Part shown: one piece after another, positions 8,437 through 17,313 of the stretch
Layout: each line of letters starts with the position of its first letter
Numbering within the stretch: position 1 is the first letter of the stretch
From: JAJZAM01 sp027391075
GTDB taxonomy: Bacteria; Actinomycetota; Acidimicrobiia; Acidimicrobiales; Palsa-688
Direction of reading: 5' to 3'
Assembly (NCBI GenBank): GCA_027391075.1
Contig: DAHYHI010000115.1
Coordinates: 7,594 to 71,593 of the forward strand
DNA length: 64,000 nt
The notes under the pieces: model-generated
What the model was told of the DNA's origin: nothing
Databases searched by the model: none
Seen by the model: only the letters and a program-made list of their open reading frames with translations
Position numbers and translations under genes: made by a program

Positions 8437-8611
8437 TCAGTGACTAACACTTCTGTGATCTCTGAGCTGCAGGATGCTGGCGTCGGCCACCTGTCCCAGC
8501 GGCATGAGATCCTGGGCCTGCTGGGCGGCCTCCCGCCGGACGATCCTCGGCAGCGGTGACACCGACTTCCTCTATGGCGCTGAACGCTTCGGAGACGACC
8601 GCCACGAACCC
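8437..8611 (-). pseudogene. Frameshifted C-terminal remnant of an unidentified gene
   Basis: Two successive leftward frames show strong GC bias at third positions but are joined by a frameshift near 8555. The first reads GFVAVVSEAFSAIEEVGV. The second reads RIVRREAAQQAQDLMPLGQ and ends at a TGA (8437-8439). There is no start codon or upstream domain. I do not recognise the family. It sits directly after the NADPH oxidoreductase and at the boundary with the low-GC module, consistent with debris from an insertion or deletion. Confidence 0.35.
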
Positions 8612-8627
8612 GCGCCCCGGGAGTCTC

Positions 8628-9653
8628 CTATCCGGCCAGGGGCGGGTCGGCGACCTTGAGGAGTTGCTTGCCGAGGTTGGCCCCTTCGAAGAGCCTGCGC
8701 AGGGTCTTCGGCGCGTTCTCCAAGCCCTCCTGGATGTCCTCCTCGTAGACGATCCTGCCGGCTTCGACCCAGTCTCGCATGGTCCGGCGTCCCTCCTCGA
8801 AGCGCTCCCGGTAGTCGCCCAGCAGGAAGCCCTGCATACGCGAGCTCTTCAAGCACAAGTTGAAGTAGTTGGACGGTCCGGCTGGGAGGTGGCCCGGCAC
8901 GTAACCGGTGGAGATGCTGCCGCAAAGCACGATCCTGGCGTGACGGCGTATCCGTTTGAGCACCGAGTTGAGGGTCTCCCCGCCGACGTTGTCGAAGAAG
9001 ACGTCCACACCTCCGGGTGCCAGCTCGTCGAGGCGGGAGCCGACGCGCTGCGACTTGTAGTCGATAGCGGCGTCGAAACCGGCCCGCTCGACCAGCCACG
9101 AGCATTTCTCTGAACCCCCGGCGACGCCTATCGTCTGGCATCCGAGGAGCTTGGCTATCTGGCCGGCCACCGATCCTGTCGCCCCCGCAGCGCCCGACAC
9201 CACGACCGTCTCCCCAGCGACGGGCTGTCCGACGTCGGTGAGGCCGAAGTACGCAGTGAGGCCCGTGGTGCCGTACACGCCGAGCATCGCCTTGGGCTCG
9301 ACACCTTCGGGCACAATCGTGAGGTCAGTTCCGTCGCTCACATGCCAGTCCTGCCAGCTGAGCATTCCCTGCACGTGCACGCCAGGTTTGAACTTGGAGT
9401 TGTTGGATTCGACCACCTGGCCTACGGCGTAGGCCTGCATGACTTCACCTAACTCCAGCGGCGCCTTGTACGTGCCGCCCGGGAGCAGCCATCCCCGCTG
9501 GGTAGGGTCGAATGACAGCCATGTGACTCGGATGAGCACCTCGCCGGGGCCGGGTGTGGGCACCGGGCCTGACCGCACCTCGAAGTTGTCGTCTCCTACA
9601 AGGCCCTCAGGACGGCTCACGAGCACTAAAGAACGGTTGAGGTTTTCTGTCAT
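8628..9653 (-). CDS. NADPH-dependent MDR-family oxidoreductase (CurA / prostaglandin-reductase-like)
   Basis: Zinc-independent medium-chain reductase of 341 residues that typically reduces the double bond of an alpha,beta-unsaturated ketone or aldehyde using NADPH. Signs are PGPGEVLIRVTWLSFDPTQR near the N-terminus, GTTGLTAYFGL, and the nucleotide motif AGATGSVAGQ in the Rossmann domain. A conserved PSNYFN-like stretch is near the C-terminus. I chose the ATG at 9653: the longer frame runs into unrelated arginine-rich sequence. It is the last gene of the 14-gene leftward run, 29 bp after the P450, and could act on an enone made by it (inference). Confidence 0.9.
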   Translation of the reverse strand: MTENLNRSLVLVSRPEGLVGDDNFEVRSGPVPTPGPGEVLIRVTWLSFDPTQRGWLLPGGTYKAPLELGEVMQAYAVGQVVESNNSKFKPGVHVQGMLSWQDWHVSDGTDLTIVPEGVEPKAMLGVYGTTGLTAYFGLTDVGQPVAGETVVVSGAAGATGSVAGQIAKLLGCQTIGVAGGSEKCSWLVERAGFDAAIDYKSQRVGSRLDELAPGGVDVFFDNVGGETLNSVLKRIRRHARIVLCGSISTGYVPGHLPAGPSNYFNLCLKSSRMQGFLLGDYRERFEEGRRTMRDWVEAGRIVYEEDIQEGLENAPKTLRRLFEGANLGKQLLKVADPPLAG

Positions 9654-9682
9654 CGGGTCTCCCAAATTTCGTTTCGGCTGGT

Positions 9683-10858
9683 TCAACTGTCCGCCCAGGT
9701 GAGCGGTAACGCGTCGATGTGACTCCCCCTGGCGGTGATCTCGGCCCCGTCGGCGACCCTGTAGACGGGTATGCGCTCGTGCCACTTTTCCATCGCTATC
9801 TTCAGTTCCGCCCGCGCCAGGTGGGATCCGAGGCAGCGGTGCTCGCTGGCACCGAAAGCGATGTGTCGGTTCGGGCTTCGGTCGAGGCGAACTTTCGCGG
9901 GCTCGTCGAACACCTCGGGGTCCCTGGTGGCCGCTTGGATAGTGAGCAGAACCATGTCATCTTTCTTCATGGGGCAGCCGTGGAAGTCGACGTCGTGGTT
10001 GAGTTTCCTGGCCATGCTCACGACCGGGTAGGCGCGCAGGAACTCCTCGATGGCGCTCGGGATGATCGACGGGTCCGCCACGACCCACTCCCTGTCGGCC
10101 GGGTTGGTGGCCAGGTGCCAGGTCGACCAGGTCATCGCCGTCTTGGTCGTGTCGAGAGAGCCGAAGGCGAGGGTCATCAGCGTGTCTAGCAGTTCCTCGT
10201 CGTCGAAAGGCCTGCCGTCCACCTCGGCTTCGAGCATGTAGGTGAGGAAGTCGACGTCGGGGTCCATACCCGCCCGGCGCCGCTCGGCGAGAACGTCGAC
10301 GAAGTAAGCCTTGATGTCGCGCATGGCCATAACGGCGTCGTCTGCGTTCACATGGCCTCGGATGCGGTTGGCGCACGAAATGAAGAAAGGCGCGTCCGTC
10401 CGGGGTAGGTGCAAAATGTGGGTGAGCGTCAAAGCGGGAAGCCAATCCGCGAAGCCTGAGCAGAACTCGACTCCGCCATCGTCGACGATCCCGTCGATGA
10501 TTCCGGTGCAGGAGTCGGTCATGGCCTGGGTGTACTTGGCTATCGAGTGCGGCGAGAACCAGCGAGCCAGCGGCGCCCGGTACTTCATGTGCATCGGCGG
10601 GTCTGTGAGCGACGGCATGAAACGGTAATCGGGGTTGGGATCCACGGGCACGATCGACCGGTTGGAGAACACTTCGGGTGTCTGGAAGGCCTCGCGGATG
10701 TCGTCGAAGCGGGTTAGAACCCAGTATCCCTGGGCGACGTCGTTACGGAACCACCTGTGCCGGGCGCGCAGACCGTCGAGGGCCTCGAAGATCGTTCCGG
10801 GCGGCCCTGCAAGGTTGGACAGGTCTACGCGCTCCACGGGGCATTCACTCACGGTCAA
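9683..10858 (-). CDS. Cytochrome P450 (first of two paralogs)
   Basis: Soluble bacterial class I-type P450 of 391 residues. It has a K-helix ExxR (EEFLRAYP), an I-helix AFGSLDTTKT, and the heme loop FGASEHRCLGSHLARAEL with the Cys ligand. It is strongly similar to the P450 at 39151-40326 (shared YWVLTR, DDIREAF, FSNRSIV, HMKYR and the heme loop), so the two are recent paralogs or specialised for related substrates. Its ATG overlaps the stop of the molybdenum hydroxylase large subunit. The [2Fe-2S] ferredoxin upstream or the CxxHxxC ferredoxin at 29506 could supply electrons. No ferredoxin reductase is encoded in the window. Confidence 0.95.
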   Translation of the reverse strand: MTVSECPVERVDLSNLAGPPGTIFEALDGLRARHRWFRNDVAQGYWVLTRFDDIREAFQTPEVFSNRSIVPVDPNPDYRFMPSLTDPPMHMKYRAPLARWFSPHSIAKYTQAMTDSCTGIIDGIVDDGGVEFCSGFADWLPALTLTHILHLPRTDAPFFISCANRIRGHVNADDAVMAMRDIKAYFVDVLAERRRAGMDPDVDFLTYMLEAEVDGRPFDDEELLDTLMTLAFGSLDTTKTAMTWSTWHLATNPADREWVVADPSIIPSAIEEFLRAYPVVSMARKLNHDVDFHGCPMKKDDMVLLTIQAATRDPEVFDEPAKVRLDRSPNRHIAFGASEHRCLGSHLARAELKIAMEKWHERIPVYRVADGAEITARGSHIDALPLTWADS

Positions 10859-13248
10859 CCCTCCTCGTCGGATTGCTGTGCTTGGGATTGGCCGGCGCCG
10901 GTCGCAGCTGCGATCGCGTCGGCTACGGCTTCAGGGGTGAGAGGTTGGACTGTTATGCGGACTCCCAAACCTGAGAGGGCGTCGTTGACGGCGTTTATTA
11001 TCGCTGGCGGTGACCCTATAGCCCCGCCCTCCCCCAGGCCTTTGTGGCCTCCTGCGTTTGTGGGGGCTGGCGTCTCGACGTGACCGTACTCGATCGTCGG
11101 TACCTCCGTCGTGGTCGGCAGGAGGTAGTCGACGAACGTCGTTGCCAGAGGGTTGCCGTCGCGGTCGTAGGCCATGTGCTCGTAGAGGACTCCTCCGATG
11201 CCCTGGACGACGCCGCCGGCGATCTGGCCTTCCACCACGTTCGGGTTGATCATCACTCCGCAGTCCTCGCTCACCACGTAGCGGTCCAAGGTGACCTTCC
11301 CTGTCACCGGGTCTACCTCGCAGGTGCAGATGTGACAGGCGTTCGACCAGGTAAAGGGCGACGACGGCCTGTAGCGGGCGTGCGTTTGCAGTCCAGGCTC
11401 CTCCCCGGCGGGCAATGCGTCCGGGGCGGTGTAGGCGAGGCGTGCCAGTTCGGCGAAGCCGATGCCCGCGCTCGGAGTTCCCGCTACCGACACCCGACCG
11501 TCGAGCACTTCGAGGTCCTCCTCGGCGGCTTCGAGGCGGTGGGCTGCTATGCGCACGAGCTTCGCTCGCATGGACCTCGCAGCTTCACGCGCCGCCCCAC
11601 TCGAAAGCACGGCGCTGCGGCTGCCGCCGGTGCCGGGCCCGTAAGGCGTGGAAGCCGTGTCTCCCTGGGTTACCGATATGTCGGCGATGTCGACTCCCAG
11701 TTCGTCGGCTACGACCTGGGCGATCGTCGTCTCCAGGCTCTGGCCGTGACTGGCCGACGAGGTGACCACCTCTACCAGGCCGTTGAAGCCGATCCGGACG
11801 GTCGCTGCTTCGGTGGACAGGGTACCTTGGGCTATGCCGGAGGGCTCGGTGAACAGGCTGACGCCGATACCGACGAGGCGACCCTCGGCTCGCCTCGCAG
11901 CCTGAATCGCTCTGAATGCGTCGTAGCCGGCGATGTCGGCCGCCTGGTCCAACGTGGCGTCCACGGTAACTTGGTCGTAGACGAGTCCCGCTGCCGTGGT
12001 GTAAGGAAGGTCCGTCCCGCGGATCACGTTGCGGCGCCGGATCTCCAGCGCGTCGATGCCTAGCTCGGCTGCGACCCGGTCCATCATCTGCTCACGGGCG
12101 ACGGTTTCGACCATCCACGGTCCGCGATACGAGCAGCGCCCGTTCGTGTTGGTGTACACGGCCCGGGCCGTCGCCCTGTAGCGGGGGATCCGATAAGGGC
12201 CGGGGAACACTAGGGACGAGAAGCGTATCGAGCTGGAACCCCCGGCCGGGAACGACCCGACGTTCTCGGAGAAATCTGCCCGGGCTCCCAGGATGACACC
12301 GTCGGCGTCGACGGCGAAGCTGACGGTGACGGTGTCCTCGCGTGCGTGCTGGCCTGCCATCAGGTTCTCGCGGCGGTCCTCGATCCACTTGAGCGGCCGT
12401 CCCACGATCCTCGCGGCGAGAGGTACCGCTATCTCCTCGGGCAGGAGGAACATCTTCTGGCCGAAACCGCCGCCCACGTCGGGCATCACGACTCTGACCT
12501 GGTGGTCCCCGAGGCCCATTATCCTGGCTAGCTGCGTCCGCACGCCGTGAGGGCCCTGCGTGGACACGTGAACCGAAAGCTGGTTGCGGTAAGGGTCCCA
12601 GCCTGCGACGATCCCCCGGGTCTCCATCGGCACGCAGGCGTACCTGTGTTGGACGAACGTCTCGGTGATCACGTGCGCTGCGCCGGCGAAGATGGCGTCG
12701 AGCGCGGGGTCTTCGGGCGGGTCGATCCGCCCGGCGATGTTGTCGGCGCGTTCGGGGTGCACCACCAGCGACCCCGGTTCGAGCGCGTCGGCGATGCTCA
12801 CCACGGCGGGGCGGGTCTCGATGTCGACGACCACCGCCTCGGCGCCGTCCTCTGCCGCGTAGCGGGAGTCGGCGACGACCATGGCTATGGCTTCACCGGC
12901 GAAGCGCACGTCGCCTTCGGCTAGCACCCTGAAAGGCCTGGGGGTCGCGGCGGCTGCCGGGCCTTCGTAGTCCAGCCAGGCTTCGACGACCGCCTTGTTG
13001 AGGTCTGCGCCGCCGAGCACGGCGACTACACCGGGAGTGTCCAGGGCAGCTTGGACGTCGAGGTTGGTTATGATCCCGCTCGCCACGCCGGAACGCACGA
13101 ACGCTGCGTGCAAGACCCCCGGGACGACGACGTCGTCGACGTAGGTGCCGTGCCCGGTCACCATCCTGGCGTCTTCGCTTCGCGCGACTCGTTGGCCGAC
13201 GTACCTGGCGCCGCGTGCCGCTGCGTCCACCGACCGAACCGGGCTCAT
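10855..13248 (-). CDS. Molybdopterin-binding large subunit, xanthine dehydrogenase/CoxL family (not CODH)
   Basis: Catalytic subunit (797 residues) of a molybdenum hydroxylase that adds water-derived oxygen to an activated carbon. Start ATG 13248 overlaps the small-subunit stop (ATGA). The N-terminus GARYVGQRVARSEDARMVTGHGTYVDD and the motif VMPDVGGGFGQK are typical of the family. At the active-site loop around residue 370 it reads CSYRGPWMVET instead of the AYxCSFR loop that marks true CO dehydrogenase, so CO oxidation is unlikely. The C-terminus has GGHKGLGEGGAIGSPPA, with the catalytic Glu of the family. It works with the FAD and [2Fe-2S] subunits encoded just upstream. Substrate unknown; neighbours suggest a ring or side-chain position of the degraded compound. 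Confidence 0.93.
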   Translation of the reverse strand: MSPVRSVDAAARGARYVGQRVARSEDARMVTGHGTYVDDVVVPGVLHAAFVRSGVASGIITNLDVQAALDTPGVVAVLGGADLNKAVVEAWLDYEGPAAAATPRPFRVLAEGDVRFAGEAIAMVVADSRYAAEDGAEAVVVDIETRPAVVSIADALEPGSLVVHPERADNIAGRIDPPEDPALDAIFAGAAHVITETFVQHRYACVPMETRGIVAGWDPYRNQLSVHVSTQGPHGVRTQLARIMGLGDHQVRVVMPDVGGGFGQKMFLLPEEIAVPLAARIVGRPLKWIEDRRENLMAGQHAREDTVTVSFAVDADGVILGARADFSENVGSFPAGGSSSIRFSSLVFPGPYRIPRYRATARAVYTNTNGRCSYRGPWMVETVAREQMMDRVAAELGIDALEIRRRNVIRGTDLPYTTAAGLVYDQVTVDATLDQAADIAGYDAFRAIQAARRAEGRLVGIGVSLFTEPSGIAQGTLSTEAATVRIGFNGLVEVVTSSASHGQSLETTIAQVVADELGVDIADISVTQGDTASTPYGPGTGGSRSAVLSSGAAREAARSMRAKLVRIAAHRLEAAEEDLEVLDGRVSVAGTPSAGIGFAELARLAYTAPDALPAGEEPGLQTHARYRPSSPFTWSNACHICTCEVDPVTGKVTLDRYVVSEDCGVMINPNVVEGQIAGGVVQGIGGVLYEHMAYDRDGNPLATTFVDYLLPTTTEVPTIEYGHVETPAPTNAGGHKGLGEGGAIGSPPAIINAVNDALSGLGVRITVQPLTPEAVADAIAAATGAGQSQAQQSDEEG

Positions 13249-13748
13249 TGCCCACCTCCTCTGCCGGCTCTTGCCGCTACGGCTACCGCTTTCAAGATCC
13301 CCTGGTAGCCGGTGCAGCGGCAAAGGTTCCCCGACAGCGCCTCGCGTATCTCCGTCTCGGTCGGGTCGGGGTTGTCCCTGAGAAAGGCGGTCACGGTGAC
13401 CACGAACCCTGGGGTGCAAAAGCCGCATTGAAGTCCGTGTTCAGAGCGAAACGCCTCCTGCACCGGGCTCAAAGCCCCGTCCGGTCCGCCCATGCCTTCG
13501 ACCGTGGTTACCTGTCTGCCGTTGGCCTGAACGGCGAACATCAGACAGGAACGGACCACGTCCCCGTCGACCAGCACGCTGCAAGCCCCGCACGCGCCGT
13601 GCTCGCAGCCCAGGTGGGTTCCCGTCAGACCGCATACCTCCCGCAGGAAGTCGGCGAGCGTCAGACGCGCTTGCACCGTGGCGGAACGGGCGACGCCGTT
13701 CACCTGACATTCGACTGCGACCCGGGACGGGTTCTCGCCGTCAAGCAC
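13245..13748 (-). CDS. [2Fe-2S] small subunit of the molybdenum hydroxylase
   Basis: Electron-transfer subunit of 167 residues. Cys48, 53, 56 and 68 (CEHGACGAC...C) bind the plant-type cluster. Cys108, 111, 143 and 145 (QCGFC...LCRC) bind the molybdopterin-proximal cluster. I chose the GTG at 13748, which overlaps the FAD-subunit stop by 8 nt, because the longer frame upstream is unrelated arginine/serine-rich sequence. Both cysteine sets are complete, so it should be functional. Confidence 0.94.
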   Translation of the reverse strand: MLDGENPSRVAVECQVNGVARSATVQARLTLADFLREVCGLTGTHLGCEHGACGACSVLVDGDVVRSCLMFAVQANGRQVTTVEGMGGPDGALSPVQEAFRSEHGLQCGFCTPGFVVTVTAFLRDNPDPTETEIREALSGNLCRCTGYQGILKAVAVAARAGRGGGQ

Positions 13749-14616
13749 TCGTGGCCTCCTCCAGCGCCGCCGCCCAAGCTCGTGACACCATCGCCGCCCC
13801 GACACGGCGCCGGTGGGAAGCGGAACCGGACATGTCCGATACGACGTCGTGTATCCCCGATGCCGCAAGGGCGCCGATTTGCTCCGGGTCGCACTCGCGC
13901 GCCGGCCGGCCGATGACCTCCGCATCGAGCTGGCGCACCCGGACAGGCGTCGAAGACACACCGAACATTGCGACCGCTGCCCGCTCGACTCGGTCCCCTT
14001 CGCCCAATGAGACGCCGGCCACCGCGCCCGCGATCGCGAAATCGCCGTGACGGCGGGCGTGCTCTCGGACAGCAAAACCGCATCGGCCGTCCCAGCGGGG
14101 GAAGGTCACGTCGACGAGGATCTCGTCGGGTTCCATGACCGTCGACCACAGGCCAGTGAAGAAGTCTGATGCACCTACCCTCCTCTCGGCACGCGCTGAG
14201 CGCAACCTCATCTCGGCGTCCAAGGCGACCGCCACCGCCGGGTACTCACCGGCGGGGTCGGCGTGGGCTATCGAGCCACCGAGCGTGCCCCGGTTCCGGA
14301 TCGCCAGGTGACCGATGTAGGGGGTGACGCGCGCCAACAAGGGCACAGCGCCAGACACCTCGGCGTCGCGTTCTATTCGTGAGTCGACTGTGGTGGCCCC
14401 TACGGTGACGTGTCGCCCCCCCACGTCTAGGGTCGACAAACCGGCGACCCTCCCAATGTCGACGAGGTGGGCGAAGACCGCCAGTCTCATCGACAGCATC
14501 GGAACGAGGCTCTGTCCTCCCGCGAGGACCTTGGCGTCGTCGCCCAGTTCGGCTAGGACGTCGAGTGCCTCGTCAACGCTGGCTGGGGCGTGGTAGGTGA
14601 ACGCCGCCGGCTTCAA
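13741..14616 (-). CDS. FAD-binding medium subunit of the molybdenum hydroxylase (CoxM-like)
   Basis: Flavin subunit of 291 residues that passes electrons from the iron-sulfur clusters to an acceptor. FAD-contact motifs are AGGQSLVPMLSMRL (about residues 33-46) and VTVGATTVDSRIE (about 70-82), followed by RNRGTLGGSIAHADPAGE. Its ATG overlaps the stop of the SnoaL-like gene. Order of transcription is medium, small, large, as in other members of the family. Confidence 0.93.
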   Translation of the reverse strand: MKPAAFTYHAPASVDEALDVLAELGDDAKVLAGGQSLVPMLSMRLAVFAHLVDIGRVAGLSTLDVGGRHVTVGATTVDSRIERDAEVSGAVPLLARVTPYIGHLAIRNRGTLGGSIAHADPAGEYPAVAVALDAEMRLRSARAERRVGASDFFTGLWSTVMEPDEILVDVTFPRWDGRCGFAVREHARRHGDFAIAGAVAGVSLGEGDRVERAAVAMFGVSSTPVRVRQLDAEVIGRPARECDPEQIGALAASGIHDVVSDMSGSASHRRRVGAAMVSRAWAAALEEATSA

Positions 14617-15095
14617 CCCGGTATCTCCAAAGGGCCTCTGCCGCCGACCGAGGCGAGAAGGCCTGCGCTGTCGGTGCGCTTCTCGCCCCAGAGGATCTCG
14701 AAGACGAGCCTGCTGATCTGCCAGACACCCAAGTTACGTGTGAGCTCGTTGTGGTAGCGGGCGACTAGAACTCTCACCGTGTCGGGATCGTCGCGAAACG
14801 TCTGGTACGAGGTGTGGTAGACGAGAGCCTTCGCGTGGTCACCTTCGATGTCGGTGTGGTAGACGCTGAGAAGGTGATGCTGCCACAGCGTGTCCTTGGT
14901 GGCAGAGTCGATCCAATCGCGCACCGTGTCCCCGCCTGTAATCGGATCGGAGTTGCCGTACTTGGCCCACAGGTCGTCCGCAAGGATCCGCCGCAGTCCC
15001 ACCATGTCCCGCCTGTCGATGCACGACGCGTACCGGTAGATGCTGTCGGCGACGTCCATGCGGTCCTTCAAGAGCGCCACGTCTTTGTCGGTCAT
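14613..15095 (-). CDS. SnoaL-like nuclear-transport-factor-2 fold protein
   Basis: Small alpha+beta barrel protein of 160 residues from the ATG at 15095, which has GGAGGAG about 8 nt upstream. A TTG 15 bp further up is less likely. Recognisable SnoaL_4 features are IYRYASCIDRRDMVGLRRIL at the N-terminus, DLWAKYG, and the strand VLVARYHNELTR near the C-terminus. Members act as hydratases, isomerases or cyclases on polyketide and steroid-like molecules, or bind ligands without catalysis. It lies between the thiolase and the hydroxylase genes, so it probably handles the same intermediate. Confidence 0.8.
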   Translation of the reverse strand: MTDKDVALLKDRMDVADSIYRYASCIDRRDMVGLRRILADDLWAKYGNSDPITGGDTVRDWIDSATKDTLWQHHLLSVYHTDIEGDHAKALVYHTSYQTFRDDPDTVRVLVARYHNELTRNLGVWQISRLVFEILWGEKRTDSAGLLASVGGRGPLEIPG

Positions 15096-15162
15096 CTCTG
15101 TCTCCTCCAAGGCTCGGCCCTGTGCTGTGTATGTTTCGCTGTCTGACCGGATGTTGGCGCGC

Positions 15163-16305
15163 TCAGACCGACATGACGGTGCACGCGCTTATACCGGGTG
15201 CACCGTAGACGTGGGTGAACGCCGTCTTCGGCTCGCCCGGAACTTGACGGGCTCCTGCCGTCCCGCGCAGTTGCAGCACGTTCTCGTATACCTGGCGGAG
15301 TCCGCTCGCTCCGATCGGCTCGCCGTTGGCGAGGCAGCCGCCGTCGGTGTTGATCGGTAGCTTCCCGCCGATCTCGGTCGCGCCTGACCGCAGAAGAGCC
15401 TCTTGGTCCCCGTCCTTGCACAGGCCGGTCTCGGCCATGTGCATGATCTCCGCTCCGGACTCGGTGTCTTGGATCTGTGCTACGTCTATGTCGTCCGGGC
15501 CGATGCCGGCCGCCTCGAAGGCGGCTGCTGCCGCCTCGACGGTTGGCCCTGGGACCCGCTCGGGCGACAGCCAAGGGCTGAACACCTCGAACGAGCCGAA
15601 CCGCCTGGTCTTGAAGCTCACCGACTTCAGGTAGACGGGACGGTTGGTGTAGCGGGTCGCCTTGTCGGCGCTGGCCAGTATCAGCGCCACCGCCCCTTCG
15701 CCGGGGTTGCAGAACATGTACTGGGTCAGCGGGTTGGAGAGCATCGGGGCCGCGAGGATCTCCTCCTCGCTTAGAGGCTTGCGCCGCCAGGCGTTCTCGT
15801 TCAGCGAGCCGTTACGGAAAGCTTTGGCAGCAACCTTAGCGAGAATGTCCGCCGGCAGCCCGTGATCGTGGAGGTAACGCTGGATCTTCATGCCGAAGAA
15901 CTGTGTCGTCAGCATCATCCCTGTCTCCCCATACCAACGCCCGATCCCCGCCGACTCCGGATTCGCGTTGAATGCTCCCCGAGGGTGCTTGTCGAAGCCC
16001 AGGGCCAGGGTCAGGTCGTAGTCGCCGGAGCGGATGGCACGGTCGGCCATAGCCAGCGCGCTGCCGCCGGTGGCGCAGCCGTTGTAGACGTTGACGAAAG
16101 GCACTCCGGTCAGGCCGAGGTTGGATACGAGGCTGTCAGCATTTCCCGCCGACGCGCTTCCCCCGAAGGCACATTCGACGTCGCTCCACCCGATCCCGGC
16201 GTCAGCCAGCGCCTGGCGTACGGCGAAAGCTCCCTGCTCGAGTCCCGACACTCCGGGATGCCGGCCGAAGGGGTGCATTCCAATGCCGACTATTGCTACG
16301 TCCAT
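15163..16305 (-). CDS. SCP-x/lipid-transfer-type thiolase with intact nucleophile
   Basis: Thiolase-fold protein of 380 residues. The nucleophilic Cys77 sits in NVYNGCATGGSALAMA. The C-terminal catalytic region reads INTDGGCLANGEPIGASG, with Glu where many thiolases have His (GHPxGASG), a common variant in this subfamily. It should cleave a beta-ketoacyl-CoA or a related carbon-carbon bond together with the DUF35 protein encoded 56 bp upstream. It differs from the second thiolase-like protein at 30581, which has lost the Cys. Part of the 14-gene leftward run. Confidence 0.9.
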   Translation of the reverse strand: MDVAIVGIGMHPFGRHPGVSGLEQGAFAVRQALADAGIGWSDVECAFGGSASAGNADSLVSNLGLTGVPFVNVYNGCATGGSALAMADRAIRSGDYDLTLALGFDKHPRGAFNANPESAGIGRWYGETGMMLTTQFFGMKIQRYLHDHGLPADILAKVAAKAFRNGSLNENAWRRKPLSEEEILAAPMLSNPLTQYMFCNPGEGAVALILASADKATRYTNRPVYLKSVSFKTRRFGSFEVFSPWLSPERVPGPTVEAAAAAFEAAGIGPDDIDVAQIQDTESGAEIMHMAETGLCKDGDQEALLRSGATEIGGKLPINTDGGCLANGEPIGASGLRQVYENVLQLRGTAGARQVPGEPKTAFTHVYGAPGISACTVMSV

Positions 16306-16361
16306 TCGACGCTCCGATCAATCAGATTTCTTTGAAGTCCACACATTCTCTCAGGCCGCCT

Positions 16362-16832
16362 TCAAGCTCCGGCGACCGGGCGGAAAGAGAAGGTGACGAT
16401 CTCCGTCCCGTCGTCGTCTGTGCGGAACGGGACTATCTCAAGTTCCATCTCCGCTCCGATCACCAAGCGCTCGGGGGTCGACTCGGCCAAACGCGACTCG
16501 ACCAGGACCGGCGAGGCTCCTTCTGCCTCGGCGGCGAGCTCCACGTAGCCGACGCCGTAAGGTTCGAAAGGTGTCGGGCCCACGTAAGGCGGTTTGGGCT
16601 CGAAACCCTGGATAGTCCAAGTCCACAGCCGCCCCCGTGTAGCCAGCGTCACCTCTCGCATGTCAGAGCCGGTGCAGCGTGGACAGCTCGACTGGGTCGG
16701 GAAGGTCGTCGTCCCGCACGCGTTGCACGACGAGGCTATCAACCTCGGATTGTCTGGCCAGCTGAAAAGCCCTTCGGCGACCGGCCGGGCTCCTGCCAGC
16801 GCGGGCGCTTGAGCTACGTCTACGTCACTCAT
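16362..16832 (-). CDS. DUF35 zinc-ribbon/OB-fold partner of the thiolase
   Basis: Accessory subunit of 156 residues. The zinc ribbon is SCNACG...SCPRC (two CxxC pairs), followed by an OB fold with GYVELAAEAEGASPVLVES. Proteins of this family bind thiolases or SCP-x enzymes of acyl-CoA breakdown and help hold the CoA substrate. Encoded directly before the thiolase, so a stable complex is expected. An AT-rich TATGAT element lies about 100 bp upstream of its start. Confidence 0.88.
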   Translation of the reverse strand: MSDVDVAQAPALAGARPVAEGLFSWPDNPRLIASSCNACGTTTFPTQSSCPRCTGSDMREVTLATRGRLWTWTIQGFEPKPPYVGPTPFEPYGVGYVELAAEAEGASPVLVESRLAESTPERLVIGAEMELEIVPFRTDDDGTEIVTFSFRPVAGA

Positions 16833-16958
16833 CTTTCTTAGTTCCTCCCAGCGTCTGGCCGTAGGCGCCGCTCGGCTCTACAAGCACCTTTTGTTTTATC
16901 AGATCACCCAAAGTCCGTCCAGCCTATTCATCATAATTGATTCGACCGGAGATCCTCG

Positions 16959-17291
16959 TCATCTGACTCCCGGCTTGCGCACCGTGACCGGACCGCTAAT
17001 CCTTGTCTGGCAGGCCAGCCGCACCGGCCCGGCCACGGCGGGGGCGGCGGTTCCGTTCCTAGCCACGGCGACCGTGGCTAGGTCTGCCAAGCCTTCGGCT
17101 TCCCAGTCGTCGATCGCAGAGCAGAACTGCGACCCGCAGACCACGACCATAAAGCAAGTCCTACACGACCCCACTCCGCCGCACACGGTAGGCCACCGCA
17201 CCCCGCAGCGGCGAGCGGCTTCGAACACGGTCTCTCCGTCCGCGACGTCGAACTCGACGCCGGAAGGTTCCACTGCTACCCGAACAGCCAC
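16959..17291 (-). CDS. [2Fe-2S] ferredoxin
   Basis: Plant/adrenodoxin-fold ferredoxin of 110 residues. Cluster ligands are Cys37, Cys43, Cys46 and Cys94 (C-x5-C-x2-C ... C). Two extra cysteines, Cys52 and Cys57, are not standard ligands. Likely electron donor to the Rieske oxygenase (18624) or the P450 (9683) of the same run. GTG start. No reductase gene is adjacent. Confidence 0.88.
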   Translation of the reverse strand: MAVRVAVEPSGVEFDVADGETVFEAARRCGVRWPTVCGGVGSCRTCFMVVVCGSQFCSAIDDWEAEGLADLATVAVARNGTAAPAVAGPVRLACQTRISGPVTVRKPGVR

Positions 17292-17313
17292 GCCACTCCG
17301 TTCCGGTCGGGGT

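Noticed and set aside
11044..12063. A 339-codon rightward open frame
   Set aside because: It lies antisense to the molybdenum-hydroxylase large subunit, whose motifs and codon bias are convincing; long antisense frames are normal at this GC content.
10855..13248. Annotating the hydroxylase as aerobic CO dehydrogenase
   Set aside because: The active-site loop lacks the AYxCSFR motif; the family resemblance is only general.
13749..14075. N-terminal extension of the [2Fe-2S] hydroxylase subunit
   Set aside because: It is antisense-like, Ser/Arg-rich sequence overlapping the FAD subunit; the GTG at 13748 gives the standard length.
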